Origin: CAYRTD01 sp964426915
Lineage (GTDB): Bacteria > Bacteroidota > Bacteroidia > Bacteroidales > GCA-2748055
Direction: 5' to 3'
Assembly (NCBI GenBank): GCA_964426915.1
Contig: CAYRTD010000164.1
Location: 1-8,614, forward strand
DNA: 8,614 nucleotides
Numbering within the stretch: the stretch's first letter is position 1; each line of letters opens with the position of its first letter. A program made the translations under genes and the position numbers. The notes under the pieces are model-generated. The model was not told where the DNA came from and searched no databases. It saw only the letters and a program-made list of their open reading frames with translations. Shown piece by piece: positions 1 to 6,591 of this stretch.

Positions 1-234
1 AAAAGAGCTTTTGTTTTTACCGGAGAATATGATAAGGTTTTACCCATGGATCTGTTACCGGTTCATCTCTTAAAATCCATCCTTTATGAAGATATTGATG
101 AGATGGAAAAGCTGGGTATTTATGAAATTGCTGAAGAGGACTTCGCTTTGTGTGAATTCGTATGTACATCAAAAACCAATGTACAGCAAATACTGAGACA
201 TGGTCTCGATCTTATGAAAAAAGAAACAGAATAA
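1..234 (+). CDS. nqrA: Na+-translocating NADH:quinone reductase subunit A, C-terminal fragment
   Basis: This is the 3' end of nqrA; the start lies before the window. The frame is open from base 1 and gives 77 residues ending in a TAA stop. It begins KRAFVFTGEYDKVLPMDLLP, and the phrases VLPMDLLPVHLLKSIL, EDIDEMEKLGIYEIAEEDFA and CEFVCTSK are typical of the NqrA C-terminus. NqrA is the hydrophilic cytoplasmic subunit of Na+-NQR and takes part in quinone binding; no membrane segment is visible here. An internal ATG at 46 could be mistaken for a start, but the family match continues upstream of it. The gene is followed after 20 bp by nqrB on the same strand, the usual first two steps of the nqrABCDEF order. 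Recognition is from remembered family sequences, not a database search. Confidence 0.93.
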   Translation, partial: KRAFVFTGEYDKVLPMDLLPVHLLKSILYEDIDEMEKLGIYEIAEEDFALCEFVCTSKTNVQQILRHGLDLMKKETE

Positions 235-254
235 AAATCTGATATTTTTATACA

Positions 255-1433
255 ATGAAAGGTTTAAGAAAACTTGTTGACAAAATTAAGCCGCAGTTTG
301 AAAAAGGTGGAAAGTATGAAATTTTTCAGTCCACTTTTGAGGCATTCGAGACTCTGCTTTTTGTCCCTGACAAGGTCACAAAAAACGGCACTCATATCCG
401 TGATGCAAATGATATGAAACGATCAATGGCTTTAGTTGTCCTATCCCTGATTCCGGCACTCTTATTTGGGATGTGGAATGCAGGCTATCATCATTTTACA
501 GCAATTGGTCAGGATGCAAATTTCTGGGAAACTTTCGTATTCGGTTTCCTGAAAGTTTTTCCAATAATTGTTGTGTCCTATGTAACCGGTCTTGCCATTG
601 AATTTATATTCGCTCAAATAAGAGACCATGAGGTAAATGAGGGCTTTCTTGTCACCGGGATGCTCATTCCCCTGATTATGCCCATTGATGTACCCTTATG
701 GATGGTTGCTGTTTCCACGGCCTTTGCCGTAATTATCGGAAAAGAGGTTTTTGGGGGTACAGGAATGAATATTCTGAATCCGGCACTAACGGCAAGAGCC
801 TTTTTGTTTTTTGCTTATCCTACTGAAATGTCGGGTGATAAGGTCTGGATTGCCGGTTTACAGAATGGAGAAAATGTAGTGGATGGTTTTAGCGGTGCTA
901 CAGTTTTGGGGCAGGCAGCTCTCAACAACAGTGAATTTTCAAATGGTATTGGAGAAAAATACTCAAGCCTGGATATGTTTCTGGGAACGATACCTGGTTC
1001 AATAGGAGAAACCTCAGTACTTGCTATTCTTCTTGGAATGATCCTTTTAATCTACACAGGAGTGGGCAGCTGGAAGATAATTCTCTCGGCATTCGCCGGT
1101 GGCGCCATAATGGGTTTGATACTTAATATATTTGCTGTTAATGAGTTTATGGCTATCCCTTTCTGGGAACATTTAATGCTCGGAGGCTTTGCTTTTGGAG
1201 CGGTTTTCATGGCTACCGATCCTGTTTCCGGAGCTCAGACTGAAAAGGGGAAGTGGATATATGGTTTTCTGATAGGCTTTCTGGCCATTCTTATCAGGGT
1301 TCTGAATCCTGCATATCCGGAAGGTGTCATGCTTGCTATTCTATTGATGAATGTGTTTGCACCTCTTATTGATCACTATATTGTGGAGGCACATGTAAAG
1401 CACAGACTAAAGCGGATTTCTGTAACAGCTTAA
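255..1433 (+). CDS. nqrB: Na+-translocating NADH:quinone reductase subunit B (membrane, covalent FMN)
   Basis: NqrB is the large membrane subunit that carries one covalent FMN, contributes to the Na+ path and takes part in quinone reduction. The product has 392 residues, slightly shorter than the roughly 415 of Vibrio NqrB. A hydrophilic N-terminus of about 55 residues is followed by about ten hydrophobic segments, roughly 57-77, 95-118, 130-145, 148-165, 175-190, 253-270, 272-295, 305-322, 333-350 and 357-375. The flavinylation motif SGAT is at 213-216, so Thr216 should carry FMN through a phosphoester bond, attached by ApbE. Other family marks are NEGFLVTGMLIPLIMP (128-143), GGTGMNILNPALTARAF (167-183) and TDPVSGAQTEKGKWIYG (321-337). 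These motifs are shared with RnfD, but the NqrA and NqrF neighbours decide for NqrB. The ATG at 255 is 20 bp after nqrA; no strong Shine-Dalgarno is visible. Confidence 0.97.
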   Translation: MKGLRKLVDKIKPQFEKGGKYEIFQSTFEAFETLLFVPDKVTKNGTHIRDANDMKRSMALVVLSLIPALLFGMWNAGYHHFTAIGQDANFWETFVFGFLKVFPIIVVSYVTGLAIEFIFAQIRDHEVNEGFLVTGMLIPLIMPIDVPLWMVAVSTAFAVIIGKEVFGGTGMNILNPALTARAFLFFAYPTEMSGDKVWIAGLQNGENVVDGFSGATVLGQAALNNSEFSNGIGEKYSSLDMFLGTIPGSIGETSVLAILLGMILLIYTGVGSWKIILSAFAGGAIMGLILNIFAVNEFMAIPFWEHLMLGGFAFGAVFMATDPVSGAQTEKGKWIYGFLIGFLAILIRVLNPAYPEGVMLAILLMNVFAPLIDHYIVEAHVKHRLKRISVTA

Positions 1434-1441
1434 TAAACTAT

Positions 1442-2173
1442 ATGATGAAGAATTTTAGCAATACATATATTTTCGGTTTTGCATCAGCGATGGTTATAAT
1501 TGTTGCCGCAGTGTTGTCTTTCGTTGCAGAAGAATTAAAACCTCTTCAGGAACGAAATGTTGAACTTGAGAAAAAAAGTGACATCCTTGCATCGGTACAA
1601 ATGACAGAAGGAGTTGAAGATGCTAAAGATAAAGACAGCTTCATTGAAGAGCAATTTAATAATTTTATCACCGAAAGCTTCGTGATAAATTCCGAAGGTG
1701 AAGTTTTGGAGGGTAAAGATGCATTCAGCATCACTAAAAACATCAAAGCTGAGATGGACAAACCTGCTGAAGAAAGGGATCTCCCCATTTTTGTTTTCGA
1801 AACAGAAGAGGGAAGAAATAAATATATCATTCCTGTCAGGGGGAAGGGATTATGGGGACCTGTCTGGGGTTATATTGCTTTGGAAAATGATTTCAAAACC
1901 ATCAGCGGAGCCGTTTTTGATCATCAGGGGGAAACTCCCGGACTGGGTGCTGAAATTAATACCGACTGGTTTGGGGATGCCTTCATTGGAAAAACTATCT
2001 TCGAGAACGGTGAATTTGTTTCCGTAAAAGTAGTAAAGGGGGGCGCTGATCCCGAGGCTGAACATAGTGTGGATGCGATATCCGGGGGAACCATTACCAG
2101 CAAGGGTGTTGAAGATATGCTATACAACAGTCTGAAACCTTATGTAAGTTATTTTAAGCAACAAATGAATTAA
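1442..2173 (+). CDS. nqrC: Na+-translocating NADH:quinone reductase subunit C (covalent FMN)
   Basis: NqrC is anchored by one N-terminal helix and exposes an FMN-binding domain on the outer face of the cytoplasmic membrane, where it passes electrons on to NqrB. The 243-residue product has one membrane segment at about 8-28, then a charged stretch and an FMN-binding domain. Family marks are GKGLWGPVWGYIALE (134-148), HQGETPGLGAEI (161-172) and the flavinylation site DAISGGTITS (211-220), where Thr217 (codon 2090-2092) is the expected FMN attachment residue. The motif reads SGGT where NqrB has SGAT; the variable third position is allowed by the ApbE consensus. The gene starts 8 bp after nqrB. 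Two tandem ATG codons (1442, 1445) are possible starts; I keep the first. RnfG is the closest alternative, but operon context and length favour NqrC. Confidence 0.96.
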   Translation: MMKNFSNTYIFGFASAMVIIVAAVLSFVAEELKPLQERNVELEKKSDILASVQMTEGVEDAKDKDSFIEEQFNNFITESFVINSEGEVLEGKDAFSITKNIKAEMDKPAEERDLPIFVFETEEGRNKYIIPVRGKGLWGPVWGYIALENDFKTISGAVFDHQGETPGLGAEINTDWFGDAFIGKTIFENGEFVSVKVVKGGADPEAEHSVDAISGGTITSKGVEDMLYNSLKPYVSYFKQQMN

Positions 2174-2183
2174 GAATTGAGAT

Positions 2184-2825
2184 ATGAAAGGCGAACCTTT
2201 ATTTTCAAGTAAAAATCTGAAGCTCCTGAAGGAGCCTCTTGATGACAATAATCCGATCACGGTCCAGGTTCTGGGTATATGCTCAGCCCTGGCAATAACC
2301 GTTAAGCTAAAACCATCCATTGTCATGGCTATTTCAGTTGTTGCCGTCATGGCCATTTCAAATGTGGTAATTTCATTGCTTAGAAAGATGATTCCTCCGC
2401 GGATTAGAATCATTGTTCAGCTCACCGTTATTGCCGCACTGGTTATTCTGGTTGATGAGATCCTTTCGGCTTTTGCCTACGATGTAAGTAAACAACTGTC
2501 CGTATTTGTGGGGCTCATCATTACAAACTGTATCATTATGGGGCGTCTTGAAGCATTTGCTATGGCTAACCGGCCGTGGCAATCGTTTCTGGATGGGCTG
2601 GGAAATGCTGCAGGATATGGTCTGATCCTGATTATTGTGGCATTCTTCCGTGAATTATTGGGTTCCGGCACTCTCTATGGTTACCAGGTAATTCCCGAGT
2701 CATTTTATGAGGCAGGTTATGCCAATAATGGTATGATGATCCTGCCCCCGATGGCTCTCGTTACCGTTGGTGTTATCATCTGGGTGCAACGTAGCAGAAA
2801 CAGAAAACTTATTGAAGAAAACTAG
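2184..2825 (+). CDS. nqrD: Na+-translocating NADH:quinone reductase subunit D
   Basis: NqrD is a six-helix membrane subunit that pairs with the homologous, inverted NqrE; one iron centre lies between them. The product has 213 residues, the usual family length. Hydrophobic segments lie near 27-47, 48-67, 74-93, 102-122, 137-158 and 183-200. The two expected conserved cysteines are visible: Cys33 in LGICSALAITVKLKPS and Cys116 in LIITNCIIMGRLEAFA, the latter a hallmark of the NqrD/RnfE family. FFRELLGSGTLYG (154-166) is also characteristic. The ATG at 2184 comes 10 bp after the nqrC stop. The start is supported by the typical hydrophilic leader MKGEPLFSSKN. RnfE is the closest homologue but is excluded by the nqr gene order. 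Confidence 0.96.
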   Translation: MKGEPLFSSKNLKLLKEPLDDNNPITVQVLGICSALAITVKLKPSIVMAISVVAVMAISNVVISLLRKMIPPRIRIIVQLTVIAALVILVDEILSAFAYDVSKQLSVFVGLIITNCIIMGRLEAFAMANRPWQSFLDGLGNAAGYGLILIIVAFFRELLGSGTLYGYQVIPESFYEAGYANNGMMILPPMALVTVGVIIWVQRSRNRKLIEEN

Positions 2826-2853
2826 TAATTAAACAGATAAGATTATATCCACT

Positions 2854-3471
2854 ATGGAAAACCTGATCAATATATTTGTAAAAAGTATTTTCATCGATAA
2901 TATGATATTCGCCTATTTTTTGGGTATGTGTTCATACCTTGCGGTATCCAAAACGGTGAAGACTTCTACAGGACTTGGGATAGCCGTTATTTTTGTACTT
3001 GGATTTACTGTTCCCATCAATTTTCTTCTTGAACAATATGTACTTCAGGAAGGTGCCCTGATATGGATAAGTCCGGCTTTCGCCGATGTAGATCTGAGCT
3101 TCCTGACCTTCATTCTGTTTATTGCGGTAATTGCCTCAATGGTCCAACTCGTTGAAATGATAATTGAAAAATTCAGTCCAACACTTTATTCATCACTGGG
3201 TATTTTCCTTCCCCTCATTGCTGTTAATTGTTCAATACTAGGAGGTTCTCTTTTTATGCAGGAAAGAGAATATTCTAATATTGTAGAAGCAACTACATTC
3301 GGACTTGGTTCAGGTGTAGGTTGGTTTCTCGCTATTGTGGGTATTGCAGCTATCCGGGAAAAGATCCGCTATTCAAATGTGCCGGCACCTCTCAAGGGAC
3401 TGGGTATTACATTTATTATTACAGGTTTAATGGGAATTGCATTTATGAGTTTTATGGGTATTCAACTTTAA
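2854..3471 (+). CDS. nqrE: Na+-translocating NADH:quinone reductase subunit E
   Basis: NqrE is the second half of the NqrD/NqrE pair, a six-helix membrane protein of opposite topology that supplies two cysteines to the intramembrane iron centre. The product has 205 residues, normal for the family. Hydrophobic segments are near 8-28, 38-58, 80-102, 113-135, 150-168 and 182-202. Cys26 lies in YFLGMCSYLAVSKTVKTS and Cys126 in PLIAVNCSILGGSLFMQ, both diagnostic. VEMIIEKFSPTLYSSLGIF (100-118) and the GLGSGVGWFLAIV region (150-162) are also family-typical. The 28-bp gap to nqrD is the longest inside the operon and holds no obvious hairpin. The ATG at 2854 gives the family-typical N-terminus MENLINIFVKSIFIDNM. 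RnfA is the close alternative and is excluded by context. Confidence 0.96.
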   Translation: MENLINIFVKSIFIDNMIFAYFLGMCSYLAVSKTVKTSTGLGIAVIFVLGFTVPINFLLEQYVLQEGALIWISPAFADVDLSFLTFILFIAVIASMVQLVEMIIEKFSPTLYSSLGIFLPLIAVNCSILGGSLFMQEREYSNIVEATTFGLGSGVGWFLAIVGIAAIREKIRYSNVPAPLKGLGITFIITGLMGIAFMSFMGIQL

Positions 3472-3489
3472 ATTAAGAAATTACAGGAA

Positions 3490-4743
3490 ATGGTTTTTCT
3501 TACAACGGAATTAGGAATTATTTTGATCAGTATTGCAGTTTTTTTAGTTGTCATGCTGATGCTCGTACTGGTATTATTATATGCCCGGGCAAAATTAACC
3601 CCTCAGGGCGAGGTTCATTTAGAAGTAAATGATAAGGAATTCGATGTGAAGCCCGGTGATACTGTGCTTACCACACTCTCAAACCAGGGAATCTTTCTTC
3701 CCTCAGCTTGTGGCGGGGGAGGTACCTGCGCAATGTGTAAATGTCAGGTACATGAAGGGGGAGGCTCTATTCTCCCCACAGAAACCGGTTTTTTTACACG
3801 AAAAGAGCAGCAGGAAAACTGGCGGCTCGGTTGTCAGGTTAAGATCAGGGATGATATGAAAATTCAGATCCCTGAAGAAATTATGGGTATTAAAAAGTGG
3901 GAATGTGAAGTTGTTTCTAATCATAATGTAGCCACCTTTATCAAGGAGTTCAAAGTGAAATTGCCTGAGGGGGAAAATCTGGATTTCAGGTCCGGAGGAT
4001 ATGTTCAGATAGATGTACCGAAAATTGAAGTTGATTTTAAGGATATAGAGGTCGAGAAAGAATTTCGGGATGAATGGGATAAGTTCAAGATGTGGGATCT
4101 GAAAATGAAAAATACTGAGGAGACTTTCAGGGCTTATTCCATGGCAAACCATCCTGCTGAAGGTAATATTGTGATGCTGAATATCCGGATTGCTACACCT
4201 CCATGGGACCGGTCAAAGGGACAGTTCATGAATGTTAACCCCGGTGTTTGTTCATCCTATATTTTCACGCGTAAACCGGGGGATAAGGTTACCATTTCCG
4301 GACCCTATGGTGAATTTTTCATTAAAGATACTGATAAAGAAATGGTTTATATTGGTGGTGGAGCAGGAATGGCTCCATTACGCTCTCATATATTCCATCT
4401 TTTCCATACTCTTAAAACAGACCGTAAGGTTTCCTACTGGTATGGTGCACGTTCCAAAAAGGAGGTTTTTTATGAGGAGGATTTCAGGCAGATTGAAAAG
4501 AAATTCCCTAATTTTAAATTCAATATTGCTCTTTCCGAACCCCTTCCTGAGGATAAGTGGGATGGTATGACCGGTTTCATTCATCAGGTTGTTTATGATG
4601 AGTACCTTAGCAAACATGAGGAGCCGGAAGAAATTGAATATTACCTCTGCGGTCCACCGATGATGAATGATGCAGTTCAAAAAATGCTCTATGATCTCGG
4701 CGTTCCTGATGAAATGGTCGATTTTGATGATTTTGGAGGATAA
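3490..4743 (+). CDS. nqrF: Na+-translocating NADH:quinone reductase subunit F (NADH dehydrogenase, FAD, 2Fe-2S)
   Basis: NqrF is the entry point for electrons: it oxidises NADH on the cytoplasmic side through FAD and a 2Fe-2S centre. The 417-residue product has one N-terminal membrane anchor (about 8-31). A plant-type ferredoxin domain (about 37-130) follows, with cluster cysteines Cys74, Cys80 and Cys83 in SACGGGGTCAMCKC and Cys115 in RLGCQV. Next is a ferredoxin-reductase-like FAD/NADH module. RAYSMAN (214-220) is the FAD-binding motif, GGGAGMAPLRSH (289-300) the NADH-binding loop, and YYLCGPPMM (384-392) with the C-terminal VDFDDFGG completes the nucleotide site. The gene follows nqrE by 18 bp and ends the operon. 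AGGA at 3485-3488 is too close to the ATG to be an ideal ribosome site. No residue expected of an active enzyme is missing. Confidence 0.97.
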   Translation: MVFLTTELGIILISIAVFLVVMLMLVLVLLYARAKLTPQGEVHLEVNDKEFDVKPGDTVLTTLSNQGIFLPSACGGGGTCAMCKCQVHEGGGSILPTETGFFTRKEQQENWRLGCQVKIRDDMKIQIPEEIMGIKKWECEVVSNHNVATFIKEFKVKLPEGENLDFRSGGYVQIDVPKIEVDFKDIEVEKEFRDEWDKFKMWDLKMKNTEETFRAYSMANHPAEGNIVMLNIRIATPPWDRSKGQFMNVNPGVCSSYIFTRKPGDKVTISGPYGEFFIKDTDKEMVYIGGGAGMAPLRSHIFHLFHTLKTDRKVSYWYGARSKKEVFYEEDFRQIEKKFPNFKFNIALSEPLPEDKWDGMTGFIHQVVYDEYLSKHEEPEEIEYYLCGPPMMNDAVQKMLYDLGVPDEMVDFDDFGG

Positions 4744-4950
4744 ACCTGAAAGGCCTGAGCGAATGGAAACATAACACAGAACCGGGTAAAACAAACTCAA
4801 AACCTGCCCCGATCCTTCAGGAAATACCGCTTAGATTTAGTATTGAATGAATATATCGGACATTATGGACAGACACTAAATAATCTGTTGTTGTTTTCAA
4901 CGTTATATTAAGTGAAACAATGGATCACAAATCATCTTTAAAAATATATC
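4744..4950. other. nqrF-apbE intergenic region, 207 bp
   Basis: This gap separates the compact nqr operon from apbE, while gaps inside the operon are only 8-28 bp. I see no convincing gene. The longest open stretch (4759-4911) has no ATG start and no recognisable product. I find no strong hairpin followed by a T run, so no clear terminator for nqrF. TAGATTTA near 4834 is a one-mismatch match to the Bacteroidota -7 box TAnnTTTG but lacks a good -33 partner. The gap suggests that apbE may have its own promoter, but the sequence does not show it clearly. Confidence 0.5.
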
Positions 4951-5979
4951 GTGAAGAATTTTATTTATTACCTGATTGCAGTAATTCTGTTTTTATCTTC
5001 CTGTTCAACCGACAGGAAGCTAAATTATTTTAAGCTTGCCGGTTTTGCTCAAGGGACCAGCTATCATATAACATATGGACATTCAGATTCGGTAAATTAT
5101 CAGGAGCAGATCGATTCTGTTTTACATGATTTTGATCTTTCTCTATCCAGTTATGATACGAGCTCGGTGATTTCCCGTATCAACCGGAATGAAAGCGATT
5201 ATGTTGATGAGAAGTTCATTGAAGTGTTCAGGGTTGCCGAAGAAGTAAATGAAATTTCCGGTGGCGCATTCGATATAACTGTTATGCCGCTGGTCAATGC
5301 ATGGGGATTTGGTCCGGGTCTTAAAACCGATATCGACCAGGAGGTTATTGATAGTATTCTGGTCTATGTAGGTATGGACAAGGTAGAACTGGAGGGTAAC
5401 AGAATTATCAGGGAAACTACCGGCATAAGCATTGATGTAAATGCTATTGCACAGGGTTATTCTGTGGATGTGGTAGCTGATTATCTCGAAAGTCTGGGTA
5501 TCCGTAATTATATGGTAGAAATTGGAGGGGAGGTCAAAACAAGAGGAAAAAACCCCAAATCCGAGGTCTGGAAAATTGGTATAGACCGACCTGAATATGG
5601 GAATGTTCTTCCGGGCTTTAATATGCAGGCAATTATCAGTTTAAATGAAAAGGCCCTGGCTACCAGTGGCAACTATAGGAAGTTTTATGAAGATGATGGG
5701 GTAAAATACTCTCATTCCATCGATCCCGTCACCGGTTATCCTGTTCGGCATGAAATTCTTAGTGCTACCATTATAGCTGAAAGTTGTATGGTTGCCGATG
5801 CATATGCTACTGCCTGCATGGTTATGGGAATGGAAAAGGCCAAAAAGATGTTGCAGTCACTGGAGAATGTGGAGGGCTATCTCATATATGGTGATCCTGA
5901 AGGTCAGTTTCAGGTATGGGCAAGCCCGGGGTTTGAAAAATATATTCTTAAGGAAGATCCTGAAACTATCAGGAATTAA
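4951..5979 (+). CDS. apbE: FAD:protein FMN transferase (ApbE family), lipoprotein
   Basis: ApbE splits FAD and transfers FMN to threonine of S/T-G-x-T motifs, here most likely NqrB Thr216 and NqrC Thr217. The 342-residue product starts with a lipoprotein signal (residues 1-17, core YYLIAVILFLSS) and lipobox LSSC, so Cys18 should be lipidated. This places the enzyme on the outer face of the cytoplasmic membrane, where NqrC's FMN domain is. Family motifs are GGAFDITVMPLVNAWGFGP (104-122), DVNAIAQGYSVD (162-173), VEIGGEVKTRGKNP (189-202), ATSGNYRKFY (237-246), HSIDPVTGYP (255-264) and ADAYATACM (282-290), which holds the metal-binding Asp/Thr residues. The start is GTG: an in-frame TAA sits only 12 bp upstream and no ATG lies between, while GTG gives a perfect signal peptide. 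Its 3' end overlaps the convergent nqrM by 11 bp. Confidence 0.95.
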   Translation: MKNFIYYLIAVILFLSSCSTDRKLNYFKLAGFAQGTSYHITYGHSDSVNYQEQIDSVLHDFDLSLSSYDTSSVISRINRNESDYVDEKFIEVFRVAEEVNEISGGAFDITVMPLVNAWGFGPGLKTDIDQEVIDSILVYVGMDKVELEGNRIIRETTGISIDVNAIAQGYSVDVVADYLESLGIRNYMVEIGGEVKTRGKNPKSEVWKIGIDRPEYGNVLPGFNMQAIISLNEKALATSGNYRKFYEDDGVKYSHSIDPVTGYPVRHEILSATIIAESCMVADAYATACMVMGMEKAKKMLQSLENVEGYLIYGDPEGQFQVWASPGFEKYILKEDPETIRN

Positions 5980-6163
5980 TTGAATCTTCGGTGGCACAGG
6001 TGCCACTGCAGCCGCAGGTAATACCCTGTTTTTCAAGTTCGGGTGAAGATGTTGTACAACTGCCTCCTCTGAATTCTGCTTTTCGATCAAAAAGCATTCT
6101 GATTGCAAATCCTGCAAACGCAATAAAAAGTAATACTATCGAAAGTAATAAAATCTTTATCAT
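5969..6163 (-). CDS. nqrM: Small membrane Na+-NQR maturation protein, NqrM-like (DUF539)
   Basis: The 64-residue product begins with one hydrophobic helix (about 2-24), then a short polar tail holding four cysteines: Cys36 in FRGGSC and Cys50, Cys52 and Cys56 in GITCGCSGTC. The layout helix, RK-rich turn, GGSC, G..C.C...C matches NqrM, a protein known from Vibrio to be required for assembling the iron centre of NqrD/NqrE. Its place beside nqr and apbE supports this. I choose the ATG at 6163: AAAGGA lies six bases upstream, and the resulting MIKILLLSIVLL lines up with MLKILLISIILL of the neighbouring paralogue. A GTG one codon upstream (6166) is possible. The gene is convergent with apbE, and its last codons overlap the apbE stop by 11 bp. 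The function is inferred from family and context. Confidence 0.82.
   Translation of the reverse strand: MIKILLLSIVLLFIAFAGFAIRMLFDRKAEFRGGSCTTSSPELEKQGITCGCSGTCATEDSINS
5991..6006. repeat. Perfect 7-bp inverted repeat just past the apbE stop
   Basis: GTGGCAC (5991-5997) and GTGCCAC (6000-6006) are exact reverse complements separated by two bases. They can form a GC-rich hairpin in either transcript once the innermost pair opens. The repeat starts 12 bp after the apbE stop and lies inside the cysteine-coding 3' end of nqrM. No T run follows on either strand, so it is not a classical intrinsic terminator. It may still slow polymerase or protect the ends of the convergent transcripts, or it may be chance within coding sequence. 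Confidence 0.35.
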
Positions 6164-6224
6164 CACAAATCCTTTCTCTTTGTAGTAGAAACAAAATCCC
6201 GGGAAAATAGTTTAGTGTTGTTAG

Positions 6225-6446
6225 TTATATACCTTCACAACCGCTGCAACTTGTTTCTTTCATCCTTTTTTTGTGACACTTGATTTCTTCATGCTTAACA
6301 CAGGTAATGCCTAAGTTTCTCATGTTTTTATTATGACCAACACGATAGGCAGGAAATTTGCCATTTTTTCGGACAAGGATATTTAAGGCCATGGCAAGCA
6401 TTGATATACTGAGGAGTATGATTGATATAAGTAAAATCTTTAACAC
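6225..6446 (-). CDS. Small membrane protein related to NqrM, function unknown
   Basis: The 73-residue product has an N-terminal helix (about 2-25), a basic turn RKNGKFP (26-32), the phrase VGHNKNMRNLGITC (36-49) and a His/Lys/Cys-rich tail with Cys49, Cys57, Cys67 and Cys70 (SCSGC). It aligns with the downstream nqrM product: MLKILLISIILL against MIKILLLSIVLL, and GITC only one residue out of register. The first NqrM cysteine (GGSC) is absent and the tail is longer. I remember similar uncharacterised short proteins in Bacteroidota, but their role is not known to me. The start is GTG at 6446, without a clear Shine-Dalgarno; the N-terminal match to the neighbour supports it. It lies 61 bp upstream of nqrM on the same strand, so the two are probably co-transcribed. 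A role in Na+-NQR metal-centre assembly is only inferred. Confidence 0.72.
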   Translation of the reverse strand: MLKILLISIILLSISMLAMALNILVRKNGKFPAYRVGHNKNMRNLGITCVKHEEIKCHKKRMKETSCSGCEGI

Positions 6447-6485
6447 AGCTGAACAATTTTAAGTTTTGATTTGTCTGCTTAATGG

Positions 6486-6493
6486 CAAAAATA
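6486..6493 (-). promoter_or_regulatory. Candidate Bacteroidota -7 box for the minus-strand pair
   Basis: On the minus strand this reads TATTTTTG, an exact match to the Bacteroidota primary sigma -7 consensus TAnnTTTG. It ends 39 bases before the GTG start of the small membrane gene, a sensible leader length. The expected TTTG -33 partner is not seen about 19 bases upstream, so only half of the promoter is supported. In an AT-rich intergenic region a chance match is possible. Confidence 0.4.
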
Positions 6494-6518
6494 ATCATTT
6501 ATCCTTACATTTCTGTGT

Positions 6519-6548
6519 TTTGGATCATTTCTCTTCTGATGTATTTTG
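6519..6548 (+). promoter_or_regulatory. Candidate Bacteroidota promoter for the E1 dehydrogenase gene
   Basis: TTTG (6519-6522) is followed after 19 bases by TATTTTG (6542-6548). This resembles the Bacteroidota -33 TTTG / -7 TAnnTTTG pair at the preferred spacing, with the -7 box one T short. Transcription would start near 6555, about 35 bases before the ATG at 6592. Together with the minus-strand box at 6486-6493 it suggests two divergent promoters in this 145-bp region. The call rests on consensus matching by eye. Confidence 0.4.
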
Positions 6549-6591
6549 TAAAAAATCCTATGTAGTTTTACTTGCCAGGAAAATATAAACT

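Noticed and set aside
1698..2027. 109-codon plus-strand frame inside nqrC
   Set aside because: It is out of frame with nqrC, which has a clear FMN-binding domain over the same bases.
3703..4152. 149-codon open frame on the minus strand inside nqrF
   Set aside because: It lies fully antisense to the well-supported nqrF and shows no recognisable domain; it is a shadow of the coding strand.
1..4743. Possibility that the operon encodes the related Rnf complex
   Set aside because: The order A-B-C-D-E-F, the NqrA C-terminus and the NqrF with ferredoxin plus FAD/NADH domains are specific to Na+-NQR. Rnf would show RnfB/RnfC ferredoxin-type subunits instead.
4378..4800. 140-codon open frame on the minus strand over the nqrF 3' end
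   Set aside because: It is antisense to the conserved NADH-binding region of nqrF, and its composition follows that gene. It has no family resemblance.
4759..4911. 50-codon open stretch in the nqrF-apbE gap
   Set aside because: There is no ATG start, only CTG/TTG late in the frame, no ribosome site and no recognisable product.
5991..6006. Calling the inverted repeat a rho-independent terminator
   Set aside because: No T run follows the stem on either strand, and it sits inside nqrM coding sequence, so I list it only as a repeat.
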